Of a stretch of DNA of 64,000 nt, positions 32,201-45,135 are shown piece after piece (positions within the stretch are counted from its first letter, which is position 1; each line of letters starts with the position of its first letter). Source of the DNA: Nymphaea colorata (taxonomy: Eukaryota > Streptophyta > Magnoliopsida > Nymphaeales > Nymphaeaceae); the NCBI RefSeq assembly GCF_008831285.2, contig NC_045146.1, positions 11,168,972 to 11,232,971 of the forward strand, read 5' to 3'. The position numbers and the translations under genes are program-made. The notes below the pieces were generated by a model. The model did not search any database, was not told the origin of the DNA, and worked only from the letters and a program-made list of their open reading frames with translations.

Positions 32201-35200
32201 GGCCTGAAAAAAAAACATCAAAGGAAAAAAAATCAAAAAGGCAAAAAGCTGAATGCCAAAGAAAGAAAGAAAAAAAAAAAGTGTCTGCCAAGAGATGAAA
32301 GACATGAAGGCTGAACTCGCAGGAATTGAATGTGACAATCTTTCATGGATGTGCGATTTTGGGTCAATATCTGCTCCTCTTTTTGATTACCTAAGATGTC
32401 GAGGATGATTCTTTTATGTTCACATTTTGGAAATTGAAAGATATCCCTTCTAGAGGTTCGACGACATTGATGTGAAATGAATCCTAATTCTTGTATGGTA
32501 CTATGGGTAAATGAATGACATATTATTTGCACAACACGAGCACTCAATCTTATGAGTTAAATTCATAATTTTGAACTATTTCAAAGTAAAAACTTGACAT
32601 CTCTTGTTATGTTTTGAGGTTCTAGCATAAGAGGAACTAACCAATCCCCTTTGGTCTTGAAAGGTGTTTGCCATTTCATTAACAAACCACTAGTTCGTTC
32701 ATGGAATAGATGAAGTCATGAAACTCCTCAAACCTAGTCCACTTATGCTGAATGTGACAAATTGTCCATCTTTTCCTCTGTTTTAGGAGAGGCAGATCAT
32801 TTGGAACCTGACCCATTATTCCATCTTAACTGTGTGTCTTCAACCCGTTAAAATATCTTCAACCTGTTTTTCAATGACATAACCCATACTTAATGTTGTC
32901 ATGGAAGATCTCTATCCGTTTTCAAAAGAACCAGTCAATTTTGAACTGACATTTTTAAAAAGTTATATCCTTTGAAGTTGCATGAGTTTTGTTGTTGCTT
33001 TCATCTAATATTTGTCTTGGATTGAAATACATGGTCTTGCAAAATGGGGTGGAATTATTCTTCATCATCACCAACTACCCACCCATGCCTTTGCTTCGAC
33101 AGTTGGGTCCTTCATAGATTTGAGCCAGGTCATTATTCAGTTCTTTCTTCTTTCTTCTTGTGTCATGTTATGAATATTTTGACTAGTATGTGTTTGTTTA
33201 TTCATAAATCAGACAATATCCTGCATTGGGGAAAAAATATGATATTATTGAATCTTTTCTCATTGATGCTATTTATGTTGTGTCACTCATTTAAGGCTGG
33301 CTGTTCAACCTTCTCCTCGTCGATTGAGGCTATTGCTTTTAATCTAGTTCTTCCCCTTCCCATAACCGAGATGTTTTTCCTACATTGGAGGAGAAGGTGG
33401 GCTGAGGTTGGTCCAAAATTATATCAGAATGTAAGTTCTTTAGGCGTGAAAATGACACAGCTAAGGCTTATTTTAGAATGTCGTCGAAAGCTTGTTTTTG
33501 GATTTGTTGTTGGTCTTGAATTTTTTGATGTTCTTATCCAAATGTTGTTGCTGCAGGAAAGGCCCATGATCTTCAACTAGAAGGTTTTCTGAACTTGGTT
33601 GCCTGCCCATGCCTGTGTGGTTGGCGAACCAAGAGCCTCTGATGCCATTCACCATTCAATGACTTGTCTAGAAAAAACAAAATACTTAATACTACCAAAG
33701 GAGGTTGTTGAGTTGGTTGAAGTTATCCTTAGCAATGTGTTGTTGATGTACTGAACACGAAATAATGCCTTTTCTTTTTATGTTTGTTGTGGTTTAAAGC
33801 ATATGTTGCTGGCAACCGAAACTGTTTGATATCGGCATTTCCAATGGGTTAAACACTTGCTGGAAGCTCGAGTCCAGACATAGAATTGAGTTGCAGCTTA
33901 TGACCAAGAGATTGGAGTAAGGCCGAGAGGTATGCCATGAAACAACTTAGCCGTCAAAGGTGCAAAAGTTACAGCAGTTACTTCTGTTGTATGTACATGC
34001 AACAGCAACTAGGCCTTTAAGGTAGTTTTTGAATTAATCTTCATGTACACTTGTCGACAGAGCAAAGTTTGCTGGCCTAACACTTACCATGGGGGAGATG
34101 TTGATTGGAGAAAAAAGAGGGATTCCTTCCGACCAACCTCCAAAGTGCGAAAATGAAAAAGAAGAAAGAAAAGGGAGCACCAAGAGTGGGAGGGGGCAAA
34201 TTTCTCTCCATTGAGCTGAAGGTGATGGAATGATTTTCCTCGAAGCAAACCTCAAAGGTGCTTATAAAAAAAGAAAAGAAAAGAAAAAGAAACATATGGG
34301 GGCACCAAGACGGTGAGCTGAAGGTGATGTGTTTTGGATGATCATAAATCTCATTTTGTTCCGTTCTTCTTGGTAGACAATATTTGTGTGTTTTACAATT
34401 CACAGGTACACATAAATGCTTTATATTCTCCCTGCTGCCAAGGTGTATGCCTAGCTCTGTCTTCAAACACTGCTTTATAGTGCTCAGATGAGGCCTTCAA
34501 GGTACGTGCATCTGCACCATCACAATCATCTCTTTCTTTTGTTTTCTCTGTTCGTGCTTAGCTTTCCGTGTTGTCAAGGTGTATGCCTAGCTCTGTCCTC
34601 AAACACATGAAAGCACTAGTTGTGTTGCAAGGTGTATGCCTGTATTCTTGTAATTATTGTTACTGCATAACCTGACCCTGTATCTGTCTTTGGAGTATTT
34701 TCCATCTGTTGGCTACACAGTTCTTGGCATTGTTGTTGGTTGTTTTCCATCTGTAAGCATCATGGATGTTGGTTTTATCTGATTTGATAGTAACATGGTA
34801 TCTGCTCAACATTTGCAAGGGTTTGCAATGATCTGTTACTGTATCTAATTTGCTGACCTCATTATTTCTTGGTATCGTGTTTAGACTGTTTCTATAATGT
34901 GAATTTCATATTTAATGCATGACCTTACCATACATCAACTCAGACTTTGTGTACTTCTCTGCATGTTCTGTTTTCCTGGAACCTTCTTCAAGGCACTTAA
35001 TTATCTAGGTGCCTTGTTTTCCATCCATTTGATTTTTTTTTTTTTGAGCTTGTGGTGTTTTGGGCATGCTTGGTTCTGAATGGACATCAGTATTTGATTA
35101 TTGTATAGTTCTAATTTTTGTGGACCTCTATTGTTCCAAGTTCCTAACGTCCTTATGTTTTGACTTTTGACAAATTTGGCTTTCATCTGATCCTTTGATT

Positions 35201-37223
35201 TTGTAGAATTTAAATGTGCCTGAATATTTTGTTGTTACTTTTACTTATACATTCTTCCGTTAGTTTTGAATCTTATTGAATGAGTTGCCTCTGTTAAGAA
35301 TATCACTTTTCCAAAGATTTGATTTTGTAATAATTTGGAGTGTTCATAATTTGTTAGACATATGTTCAGTTTTTCACAAAGAAAGCCCACAAAATTTCAG
35401 GATTTTTTGAGCTTCCAGTCATTTTTGATAGATTTTTAAGCTATTCCCTGTTTTTGATTCTCACGTACCAAAATTTCTGAAAACCAAAATCAATTCTCAC
35501 TTTATTAATTGTATCTATTTAAGAGATTTTCAATTCTACTTTTTCTGAGTGTTTTGTCAAATTTTATAGTTTTGATTTTATTCTTATATTGAGGAAAATT
35601 TCTAGCTAGTAAAGCTCAACCAAAGTTGTGAAGAAAGGGATTAGGAGCATTTTATCATTTCTTTCTGTGCTTCAATGTACGAGTGCACGAAAAAGGACAT
35701 TTTTTAAGTTGAAGATTCATCTGGAAGCCAACATGAGCCATTAATGGAAGCCAACATGAGCCATTAATCACGTATCTTGTATGACATATGGATGTGTCCA
35801 ACGTTTTTGTATGCAGTGTATTTTCATACTGAGGAAAATTGCTGGCCAATGAAGCTCAACCAAGAGGTTGTGAAGAAACAGAGCTTCCAACGTTTCATCT
35901 TGGTGATGAAGCCTTGAAGCCCATGTCCTCTTGAATAGCCTATTCTCACGTCCTTAATTTGTTAACTTGAACGTGCTCATCTTCTTTGGGCATCCCACGT
36001 GAGCCAAGAGTCGTCCTACATTAAGAGATGGATTGTGCGCTGTGGATTGTTCAACAAAGGAGATGAATTGTCAAGCTTCTCCCCAAATACCAAGGTAGAA
36101 TTGCTGTTTTCTCTATGTAGGAACCTTTCATGCATGCATTGTAGAGTTGATTTATAGCATTGCATTAATTTTAATTTGTTTTACGATTTTCATGCTTCAT
36201 GTAGAGCATATTTAGCTGAAATTTTGATCCTTTGTTCATCGTAGGATTAGAGTTATGATTTATTATCACTGATTTGTTTGGAAAAGAACAAAAACAACTT
36301 AAAATTGCCTTTAGGAACAGTCTGTTTTCATTCGTATTCTTCATTAAAAAGGAAAAAGAATTATTTTTTTTTTCTTGTTTCTAGTTTGTGTTGGATCTTT
36401 TCTATGTGTAAAGAACTGTACATATCTGTTTTGGTTTAGCTTTCTAGTATTACTATACATTCTCGCTGCTCCTTCCTTTCTGTCTGAGTGATCAGATTGG
36501 CATGGCTGACATTTTCGAGAAGTAACTTAAGGTGTTGATTTCCAAAATATTTTAGCTGATCCCTGCTCCTTTTACTCTACATGCATTGTGCAAAAGGGAA
36601 AGATGCGTAAACAACAAACATAAGTTTGAAGTGCTTGGCCTACGACATGAAGTGCATCTGATTCAAACTTGGTAAGGTAGATGGGATATGTCACTTAGTT
36701 CCCCATCCAAGCCAGAAAGATCGTTAACTGGTTTTAAATGGTGAGGTTTTTTCTGGGGTATTTTTTGACAAAACTGAAAATCAGGAGGAAATCGTACATA
36801 ATAGTCATCATCACTAAGAGATGCTATCCAAATTCATACAGTCTAATATTCCTCAATGGATTTATGGCCCAATTGGTGAGCGGCGAAAGGATGGACAAAT
36901 ATCACAAGGGCGAGTGACACACACTATGCCTCATGTCCTGGTGTGAAGCATCATGATCACAAAGTGATTCCATGATGCTAAGAATAGGAATTAAGTTGGA
37001 GGAAGCAGGAAATGTGAACATTCCGGATAGATTTTTTTTTTTAAAGCAAGGGAATTATACTGCCTGAGTTTGTTGCCAATCTGAAAAGAAAATGTTCATC
37101 ATGTGGTTGCTGAAAACACTTATTTGAATGGGTTCCCTTTCCATCCTATCCTTCGATTCTAGGTGTACTCTTTCACGCTTAGCTGATATTGAACCTTCCA
37201 CAGTTAAATTAGAGAAGATGGTC
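29238..37223. other. Long noncoding tract of unit A
   Basis: T-rich, intron-like DNA. A (TG)n run is at about 29,637-29,655. Frames such as 30,257-30,493, 30,771-31,085, 31,848-32,123 and 33,044-33,580 are repeated in unit B (48,328, 48,843, 49,922, 51,134). Their frames are disturbed by indels between the copies (33,044-33,580 is split in B), and I recognise no domain. An exon-like block ends with 'ctgcag' near 33,557, but its protein is not identified. A 23-bp tandem duplicate, 'ggaagccaacatgagccatt' plus three bases, sits at about 35,726-35,771 in A only. Confidence 0.55.
34331..36540 (+). repeat. Lower-order module, unit A copy 1 (Sec61 part deleted)
   Basis: The module starts 'ttttggatgatcataaatct' and passes 'tttatattctccctgctgcc', 'gaggaaaatttctagctag' and 'ttttttaagttgaagattca'. 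It ends near 'ggcatggctgacattttcg'. In this copy the Sec61 exons are missing and the sequence jumps at 35,880 to 'cagagcttccaacg'. Confidence 0.75.
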
Positions 37224-37833
37224 ATGGCTACATATTTCTCTGGTTCTAGTATTCAAAGTGATGTTACGCCTACCTTGTATTTGAAGGATGGTAGTCAGAA
37301 TCGCTTCCTAGGTTGGCACTTCCTGGGCACATGATGTATATTAACTATTCAACTGCCAGTACATATACAAACAAACCTGCCAGATCTTGCACCTCGCCTT
37401 GAGGAAAGCATTTTGAATACGTGGAGGGATGGTAGGAAGGAATTGTTTATGCGACCAGCAGTTACTAATATGTTGGGCATCTGAGAACAAATAAATGGTG
37501 GTAATGATTTGGCCTGTGACACTTTGAATCTCAGCACTGAGCCGTGAGGTGGGTATGGGGACACAGTTGCAAATCTTGCAAAGTGGACAAGGGAGATGTA
37601 ACTGTTGTGCAAGGGCAAGGGCTATCTTTGAGCCTTGGGACGCACATATCATCTGCAATTGCAGCTTCTTCTTTCCAATTTAGTCATGGAATCCTGATGT
37701 TGCATTTGTAGGTTCGGAGATTTTGGAGAATGAAGCTCCCAAAAATGATGGATTCAGTTGTAAGCAGCCAAGTTGCAATAAATTTTCACCTGCCTTTTCA
37801 GGGATTGATCACCTAGCAAAAGGGGATTCTTAA
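37224..37833 (+). pseudogene. BEL1-like homeodomain N-terminal fragment, unit A
   Basis: BEL1-like proteins are plant TALE homeodomain transcription factors that pair with KNOX proteins. The fragment starts 'MATYFSGSS', with an acceptor-like 'gattctag' about 130 bp upstream. It continues in other frames with 'TWRDGRKELFM' and the conserved 'VVQGQGLSLSLGTHI', which in the family precedes the SKY/BELL (POX) domain. It ends with a stop after 'HLAKGDS'. The POX domain and homeodomain are absent. The frame is broken around 37,400 and 37,490-37,550. Compared with unit B, this copy lacks one base near 37,313 ('ggttggcac') and one near 37,593. Confidence 0.75.
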
Positions 37834-38695
37834 GCAATTTTCAACCGCCCCTAGTGGCAAAACAGATGCATATGGGCGGTCTTCATATTGGATTGATAAA
37901 TCTTGCACTAAGTAGTTACGAATTCCAATATCTCCTGCCCACGAACAGTTGCACTCACAAAGCTCAAGTTGAAATTCTTAGAGATTCTGGCAAATAAAGT
38001 TGTGGTCAGATTGATATATTGCTCACCTTTTGCTCATGAAAAAGCAAATTTTCAAACAAAATTCATCCACCTAGTTTTATTGTTACATCAAACTATTTTT
38101 CCCACAATTAATCCTTGCTGTCTTACTTCACCAATGGATCAAACCTAAGACTCTTTGTTAGAGTATTAAATCATAACCTTCATTTAAATCAATGACAACA
38201 CCCTGATGCTTGAAGAGGTCCTTGATGAGAAGCAACCATGTGTTTGTACTTCAACCAAAAATGCTTTCTTTGCAGGTTTGAGGGGAATGGAAGAGAGATG
38301 GCTAATTAGTTTGGCAGGACACCTTCTCAGTTTAGGAGGTGCAGTTAAGAGCCTTTTTTTTTTTTTTGTGACTTACCTTCCTCTTCTTAACTTCTCTTAT
38401 GGCAGACTGAATTAGTGGAGTTTGGTTTAGTTTGGGATTAACTTTAGGCCATGCTTGGCTGTGTTTGTATAATGGGGTTTTCTCCATTTTTTGTTTGTGA
38501 AGGGTCTACATGGTTAAAGTAACAGGTTAACCGCCAAAAAACTTCCCAAATTTGGGCCCCCCACCCTCTCTCTCTTTTTCTCCATGGTATTGATTTCCCT
38601 CTTCAGGTGAGTATTGTTCTGTTGTCATATTCAATTGTTTTTCTTTTCTTTAAAGGGTCCATCAAGGGTGGAAACCTAGTCCTCTTTCCAATATT
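37834..38695. other. Unit A block with no counterpart in unit B
   Basis: After the BEL1-like fragment, unit A continues with sequence absent from B ('cccacgaacagttgcactca' onwards, about 37,940-38,695). A 69-residue frame at 38,206 ends in a poly-T-derived Phe run and has no recognised domain. A 'ctctctctctttttc' tract is near 38,565. Confidence 0.55.
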
Positions 38696-40260
38696 GTTTT
38701 GGATGATCATAAATCTCATTTTGTTCTGTTTTTCTTGGTAGACAATATTTGTGTTTTACAATTCACACATACACATAAAAGATCACGTAATAGTGCTCTA
38801 GTTGGCAAAATGCTTTATATTCTCCCTGCTGCCAAAGTGTATGCCTTACTCTGTCTTCAAACACTGCTTTACGGTGCCTAGATGAGACCTTCAAGGTACG
38901 TGCATCTGCACCATCACAATCATCTGTTTTGTCAAATTTTATAGTTTTTATTTTATTTTTATATTGAGGAAAATTTCTAGCTAGTGAAGCTCAACCAAAC
39001 ATAAAAGGTTGTGAAGAAAGGGATTTTTTATCATTTCTTTCTATCAATGTACGAGTGCATGAAAAAGGACATTTTTTAAGTTGAAGATTCACCTGATGCG
39101 GTTGAAAACAAGTTCTGCTCACTTGTGAATCTGATGCGGTCCTTCTTTTTTCCTAGACATCTCGACTTCTCATCTGTTGTCGCAGAGAGTTGGCCTTTTA
39201 CGTTTGGAGAAATCTTGTCTCACATTCATTTCTCCAGAGCTTCCAACATCTCATCTTGGTGTTGAAGCCTTGAAGGCCATGTCCTCTTGAATAGCCTCTT
39301 AATTTCTTAACTTGAACATGCTCATCTTCTTTCTGCATCCCACGTGAGCCAAGAGTCGTCCTACATTAAGAGATGGATTGTGGCTGCGCATTGTTCAACA
39401 AAGGAGATCAATTGTCAAGCTTCTCCCCAAATACCAACGTAGAATTGCTCTATGTAGGATCCTTTCATGCATGCATTGTAGAGAAGCGTTGATTTATTGC
39501 GTTGTATTAATTTTGATTTGTTTTGCTATTTTCATGCTTCATGTATAGCATATTTAGCTGAACTTTTGATCATTTCATCATCTTAGGATTAGAGTTATGA
39601 TTAATTATTACTAATTTGTTTGAAAAAGAACAAAAAAGACTTAAAATTGCCTTTAGGAACTGGCTGTTTTCATTCCTATTCTTCATAAAAAAGGAAAAAA
39701 AATTGTTCTTTTTTATGTGTAAAGAATTGTACATTCTGTTTCTAGTTTCTGGGTGGCGTAGGATGGTTTGCTGTCTTGGGGTCCCCTATTTATTTTAGCA
39801 AATGTAACTGCACAAAAATTGAGGAATGTACTATACATTATACCTGCTCCTTTCTTTCTGTCTGAGTGATGAGATTGGCATGGCTGACATTTTCGAGGAA
39901 TAACCTAAGGTGTTGATTTCTGAAATATTGTTTCTGAAAAATGGTGCACGATCTATTTTTGCTACATGCATTGAGCGAAAGGGAACGATGTAAACAAACG
40001 TAAGTTTGAATTCACTCAGTTGTTTCTCCAAGCTGTCTACATTTGGTGAGCCATGCAGATTTCTCCAAACTGTCTGCATTTGGTGAGCCATGCAGATGTT
40101 GTAAACAATTAAGGTCTCGGGCTTCAGTATTGCCGAAATAGCACTGCATGTTAAAGGAGTGCTTGCGCTTGGCCTACGAATGAAGTGCATCTGATTCAAA
40201 CTTGGTAAGGTAGATGGGATACGTCACTAGTTCACCATCCATAGCCAGAATAGAAAGATC
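38696..40260 (+). repeat. Lower-order module, unit A copy 2 (Sec61 part absent)
   Basis: A second, shorter copy starting 'ttttggatgatcataaatct' and running to the 'ggcatggctgacattttcg' region (39,877). It too lacks Sec61 exons, and has a unique segment with 'gatgcggt' twice near 39,100. A 38-bp tandem duplicate ('catttggtgagccatgcag') is at about 40,022-40,098. Nearby, 'ttgaggcaacgttaattgc' occurs twice (about 40,410 and 40,455). Confidence 0.75.
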
Positions 40261-40639
40261 GTTAACAGGTGAGGTTTTTTCTGGGGTATTTTTTGACAAA
40301 ACTGAAAACCACGAGGAAATCTTGAAAAGAGTTTGACATTTTTTTTTCAAAAAGATGAGGTCTAAAAAAAAAAAGATAAATGAAAAAACTAACCGGAAAA
40401 CGTAAAAAATATTGAGGCAACGTTAATTGCTAGTGTGCATTTCCACTTGTTTAATATTGAGGCAACGTTAATTGCTAGGCACTTATGGGCTTCCCTCGAT
40501 TGACAATGAAAAATAAATATTACGACATGGCATCTTGGTAAATCTAGAATATATAAACATTTCAAGAAAACCCTGAAAATGGTTTTACACCTCCTAAAGG
40601 GTCCATCCAAGGGTGGAAGCCTAGTCCTCTTTTCAATAT

Positions 40640-43200
40640 TGTTTTGGAAGATCATAATCTCATTTTGTTCTGTTCTTCTTGGTAGACAATATTTGTGTGT
40701 TTTACAATTCACACATACACGTAAAAGATCACGTAATAGTGCTCTAGTTGGCAAAATGCTTTATATTCTCCCTGCTGCCGTGGTGTATGCCTAGCTCTGT
40801 CTTCAAACATTGCTTTATGGTGCGCAGATGAGGCCTTCAAGGTACGTGCATCTGCACCATCACAATCATCTCTTTCTTTTGTTTTCTCTGTTCGTGCTTA
40901 GCTTTCCTTGTTGCCAAGGTGTTTGCCTAGCTCTGTCCTCAAACACTTGAAAGCACTAGTTGTATTGCAAGTTGTATGCCTATATATAGAGCCTAGATGT
41001 GGTCTCTCTGTTCAAGCTTACCTTTTTTTTTCTAATTCTAGTGGTGGGACGTATCGATGTATGCCTTGTGCGATAAAATTGAATTTGGATTTCATTCTTG
41101 GTGATGTGTGAAAGTTAGCCCGCAAAATTTTGGGAGTTTTTGAACTTCGTTTCATTTTTGATAGATTTTTAAGCTATTCCCTGTTTTTGATTCTCACGAA
41201 CCAAAATTCTGAAAAACAAAATCAATTCTCACTTTTTTAATTCTATCTATTAAAGAGATTTTCAATGCTACTTTTTCTGAGTGTTTTGTCAAATTTTATA
41301 GTTTTTATTTTATTTTTATATTGAGGAAAATTTCTAGCTAGTGAAGCTCAACCAAACATAAAAGGTTGTGAAGAAAGGGATTGGGAGCATTTTATCATTT
41401 CTTTCGATCAATGTACGAGTGCATGAGAAAGGACATTTTTTAAGTTGAAGATTCACCTAATTCTTTCTATCAAAGAGATTTTCAATTCTACTTTTTCTGA
41501 GTGTTTTGTCAAATTTTATAGTTGTTTTTTCATTTTTATATTGAGGAAAGTTTCTAGCTAAGGAAGCTCAACCAAACATGAAAAGTTGTGAAGAAGGGGA
41601 TTAGGAGCATCTGCTTCAATGTACGAGTGCATGAAAAAGGACATTTTTTAAGTTGAAGATTCATCTGGAAGCCAACCTGGGCCATTAATCATGTATCTTG
41701 TATGACATATGGATGTGTCCGACATTTCTGTTTGCACTGTATTTTCATACTACTGAGGAAAATTGCTGGCAATGAAGCTCAACCAAGAGGTTGTGAAGAA
41801 ATGGATTAGGAGCATTTTATCATTTCTTCCTGTGTATTGTTCCTGTTGCAGTTGCTTTGCTGGAGGTACCGTTGAAATTTCCAGGAATACGGAAGGTATC
41901 TGAATATGTAGGTGGCCAGTTTATTCCTCTTGGTGGTATTTCTTACTACTTACAGCACCATCGAGGTGATTATTTTTCTTATTCATTTCCTTGCATTTAA
42001 ATGATGTATCTTGGTGCTGTTTTACCTATTTTTTTCCAAGCAATATTATGCTTTTTCTCCTCTTCTCATTACATAATTTGTCTACAAATCTGATAACTTG
42101 AAGATGTATTGCAGCCTTGCAGCCTGGCAGATATGGCAGCCAATCCATTCCGTGCTCTTTTCTTTATTGCTTTTATGATATTAGCATGTGCACTGTTCTC
42201 AAAGACTTGGATAGAAGTATTTGGTTTATCTTCTAGGGATGTTGGCAAAGCAGTTGATGGTAAAGATTTTTTTTTTTTTGATATTTCTGATTTATGCCAG
42301 CTTTTATATATTCTCCAATGAGCCTTTTCTTTTGTTTGTTTGCTTGTTTTTTTCTTGCTTTGTGGGTTAGGGGTACATACGGGCTTGGGTTTGTTAGGTG
42401 AGGTCTTGAACTCTTGAATGCCTCCAACATCTCATCTTGGTGAAGCCTTGAAGCCCATGTCCTCTTGAATAGCCTATTCTCACGTCCATAATTTCTTAAC
42501 TTGAACATGCTCATCTTCTTTGGGCATCCCACGTTAGCCAAGAGTCGTCCTACATTAAGAGATGGATTGTCAGCGGCGGATTGTTCAACAAAGGAGATGA
42601 ATTGTCAAGCTTCTCCCCAAATACCAAGGTAGAATTGCTGTCTTCTCTATGCAGGAACCTTTCATGCATGCATTGTAGAGAAGTGTTGATTTATAGAATT
42701 GCATTAATTTTAGTTTGTTTTGCCATTTTCATTCTTCATCTATAGCATATTTAGCTGAATTTTTTATCCTTTGTTCATCGTAGGATTAGAGTTATGATTT
42801 ATTATCACTGATTTGTTTGAAAAAGAACAAGAAAAACTTAAAATTGCCTTTAGGAACAGACTGTTTTCATTCGTATTCTTCATCAAAATGGAAAAAGAAT
42901 TGTTTTTTTTTTTCTTGTTTCTAGTTTGTGTTGGATCTTTTTTATGTGTAAATAATTGTACATATCTGTTTTGGTTTAGCTTTCAAGTATAGGTGGTTCT
43001 GTTTGTAATTTCTGGGCCGCCGTAGGATGGTTTGCTGTCTTGGGGTCCCCTATTTATTTTAGCAAATGTAACTGACAAAAATTGAGGAATGTACCATACA
43101 TTCTCTCTGCTCCTTCCTTTCTGTCTGAGTGATCAGATTGGCATGGCTGACATTTTCGAGAAATAACTTAAGGTGTTGATTTCCAAAATATTGTTTCTGA
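40640..43200 (+). repeat. Lower-order module, unit A copy 3 (with Sec61 exons)
   Basis: Third copy, starting 'gttttggaagatcataatct'. It retains the Sec61 exon pair at 41,852-42,259 and ends near 'ggcatggctgacattttcg' (43,140). It matches unit B 57,070-59,400 closely. Confidence 0.78.
41852..42259 (+). pseudogene. Sec61 alpha two-exon fragment, unit A
   Basis: Sec61 alpha is the channel subunit of the endoplasmic reticulum protein translocon. Exon 1 (41,852-41,965) follows 'ctgttgcag', reads 'SEYVGGQFIPLGGISYY' and ends TCGAG|GTGATT. Exon 2 (42,123-42,259) follows an AG, reads 'LADMAANPFRALFF' and 'CALFSKTWIEVFG', and ends GATG|GTAAAG. One base is missing just after 'ISYY', so the usual V-T-A-P-S-S join is out of frame. 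The membrane segment in exon 2 is intact, but no other Sec61 exons were found, so it is a captured piece. A 70-residue frame covers exon 2. Confidence 0.82.
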
Positions 43201-43753
43201 AAAATGGTGCACGATCTATTTTAGCTGATCCCTGCTCCTTTTATTCTACATGCATTGATGAACAGCCAATCTTTTTGATAAACTGAAAAATGTGTGTGTG
43301 TGTGTATTGGATTGAGTGCCAGCCAATCTTGTTGATGGACAGCCTATGCTAATCTACGTTAGTATTCATATTTTCTATTTGCTCATGTTGTGAAAAGTGA
43401 AACCATGCGCATGCATAGTTTGTATAAATAGAACTCATTTACATTCTAATTTCCAAGGTCTGCTATTTTTGATCATTTATTTGTCTTGATCTAAACCAAA
43501 AAATGTAGATCCTCGCGTGTGACCATAAGCTGGTCATGGTACAGAGCATGCCCCAGAAGGTAACTATTTGAGCAGCAATATTTGGTGTAGATCCAGAATC
43601 GTTAGCTCTTCTTGATTTTGATTTTTCTGCAAAACTCAAACAAAAACGATGTCACTAAAAGATTAAAAGTAAATCAGATAAAGTCGAAAACTTTGAAACC
43701 AGCAACCCCCACTTAAATGTTAACAAACAATGAGTAGTCTAGAAATGGATCTA

Positions 43754-43852
43754 ATCGGTTTCAAAAATAGAGTTGTGGGATGTATCGGTTTCAAGAACGG
43801 AGTTGTGTGAGGTGTACCGGTTTCAAGAAGCTGGTTGTGAGATGTATCGGTT
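43754..43852 (+). repeat. ~31-bp minisatellite 'atcggtttcaagaa..gttgtgngatgt', unit A
   Basis: Three imperfect units ('atcggtttcaaaaatagag', 'atcggtttcaagaacggag', 'accggtttcaagaagctgg') are followed by a partial 'atcggttttg'. At the same place in unit B (59,977-60,012) only one unit plus the partial remains. Confidence 0.88.
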
Positions 43853-44240
43853 TTGATTTATCCTAACGTTGATTATAGTTAAATTTAACTGCATAAATTA
43901 ATTTGATTTTTTAACTTATATTAATTTAAATTTCCAAATCAAATGGACTTCTGAAATTCCGTGACTAAATTCCGTAACTTTCCAGAAATTGAAAAATTCA
44001 ACTTGCTAATTCAGATGATAAATAAGAAATAACTAATTCAAATGTATTAAACATATAGCAAGATTATTAAAAATAAGTCAAATGGCATGCAAATATCGAA
44101 ATACTCATGTTTGTTTTTGTTTTTTGGATTGGCAAAGATACTTAGAACTCAGGGAGTTTGAACGACATATTATAAATTTTATTAGTTCGTGGAAAATAGA
44201 CATAGAAGGACAGTAGTGTAGTGCAAGACTCTATGACAAG

Positions 44241-44570
44241 CACTGCTGCAAAAAATGCCAATGGATAGATTGAGGGTGTGGGGAGGGAGCTAGATGCTGC
44301 GTTCAGCGGTGATTGTTGTCGCCGGTATTATTGGCTAAACCGGTGGCATGTTCACCGGTATAGAATGATTCCAGCGGTGATTATTGTCACCTGTATAATT
44401 CTCTAGCGATGAAAAAAAGCACCGCTAGAGATGCCTACGCCGGTGATAATAATCGCCGGTATAACATTCTATAGCGGTGATACGTTCACCGGTATACATG
44501 TGCCACGGAATCTATACCGGTGATTTTGCTCACCGTCTTCCATCTATAGTGGTGATCAGCTCACCGCTAG
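44241..44570 (+). mobile_element. CACTA-like left end with subterminal repeats, unit B
   Basis: Copy of the terminus in unit A, starting 'cactgctgcaaaaaatgcc', with the CGGTGA repeats at 44,306-44,570. The substitutions between the copies are few (for example 'ggtggcatg' for 'ggtggcgcg'). Confidence 0.65.
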
Positions 44571-45135
44571 TTTGATGGATTAAGATGATGAATTTGATTT
44601 CTTCATTCTTCGTCCCCTTTTCTTAGCACTTCTGTGTATGACAAGTGCATAGTAGGGTAAAATATCAGAGTGATGAGAAGGGGTAGGAAAATATCGTGAG
44701 TGGGAGAGTCGAGAAGGCGATGTCGGTGCGGGCTGATGATCTTGGCTTAGACCTCCCATGGCTGAGGGGAGGTACATCCACCTCCTCTATCACCAGCAGC
44801 TCCACTGGCTTCGAGCACATGGCCCCTGCATTCAGTTTCAGTAGGTGCTGTGTTGACATTAGATTCTTGTGAGAGAGAGATAGAGAGCAAGGGATGCATG
44901 TAGTTCATACGAATGGTCTTCCCTTTGGTAGCCATTGTTTATGATTGAAGGCAGGAAGACCAATCTTGCCTTTCTTAAGGTGCAACTTTATGTTCATCAA
45001 CCGATGCCCTCTCATATTCCGATTCCCTAGATAAATCCTTAATTCATTGTTCAACTCTTACTTGATCACATTCCCCTCTTTTGATGTCTTAATGCAGTTG
45101 ATCAACCCGATTTCCTTCTCATTCCAAGTATAACA

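Larger units (their letters stand above)
25801..43873. repeat. Segmental tandem duplication, unit A (~18.1 kb, left end cut by gap)
   Basis: The first bases, 'tatagttaaattaactgc', match 43,874 and 60,035, and the sequences stay collinear from there. Unit A differs from B by indels. It lacks an 810-bp block with a Sec61 fragment (the join is at about 35,880, against B 53,948-54,757). It has an extra block at about 37,900-40,600 and three rather than two lower-order modules. Features in order: CACTA-like end, coiled-coil fragment, leader-like exon, long noncoding tract, BEL1-like fragment, Sec61 fragment. Confidence 0.92.

Noticed and set aside
33044-33580. 178-residue plus-strand frame in unit A
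   Set aside because: In unit B the same region is split into two frames by a one-base difference. I recognise no domain, and splice-like sites lie inside it. Not supported as a protein.
26166-43873. Calling the full unit a complete CACTA element
   Set aside because: No complementary right terminus with a 3-bp target duplication could be found in any unit, so only the left end is annotated.
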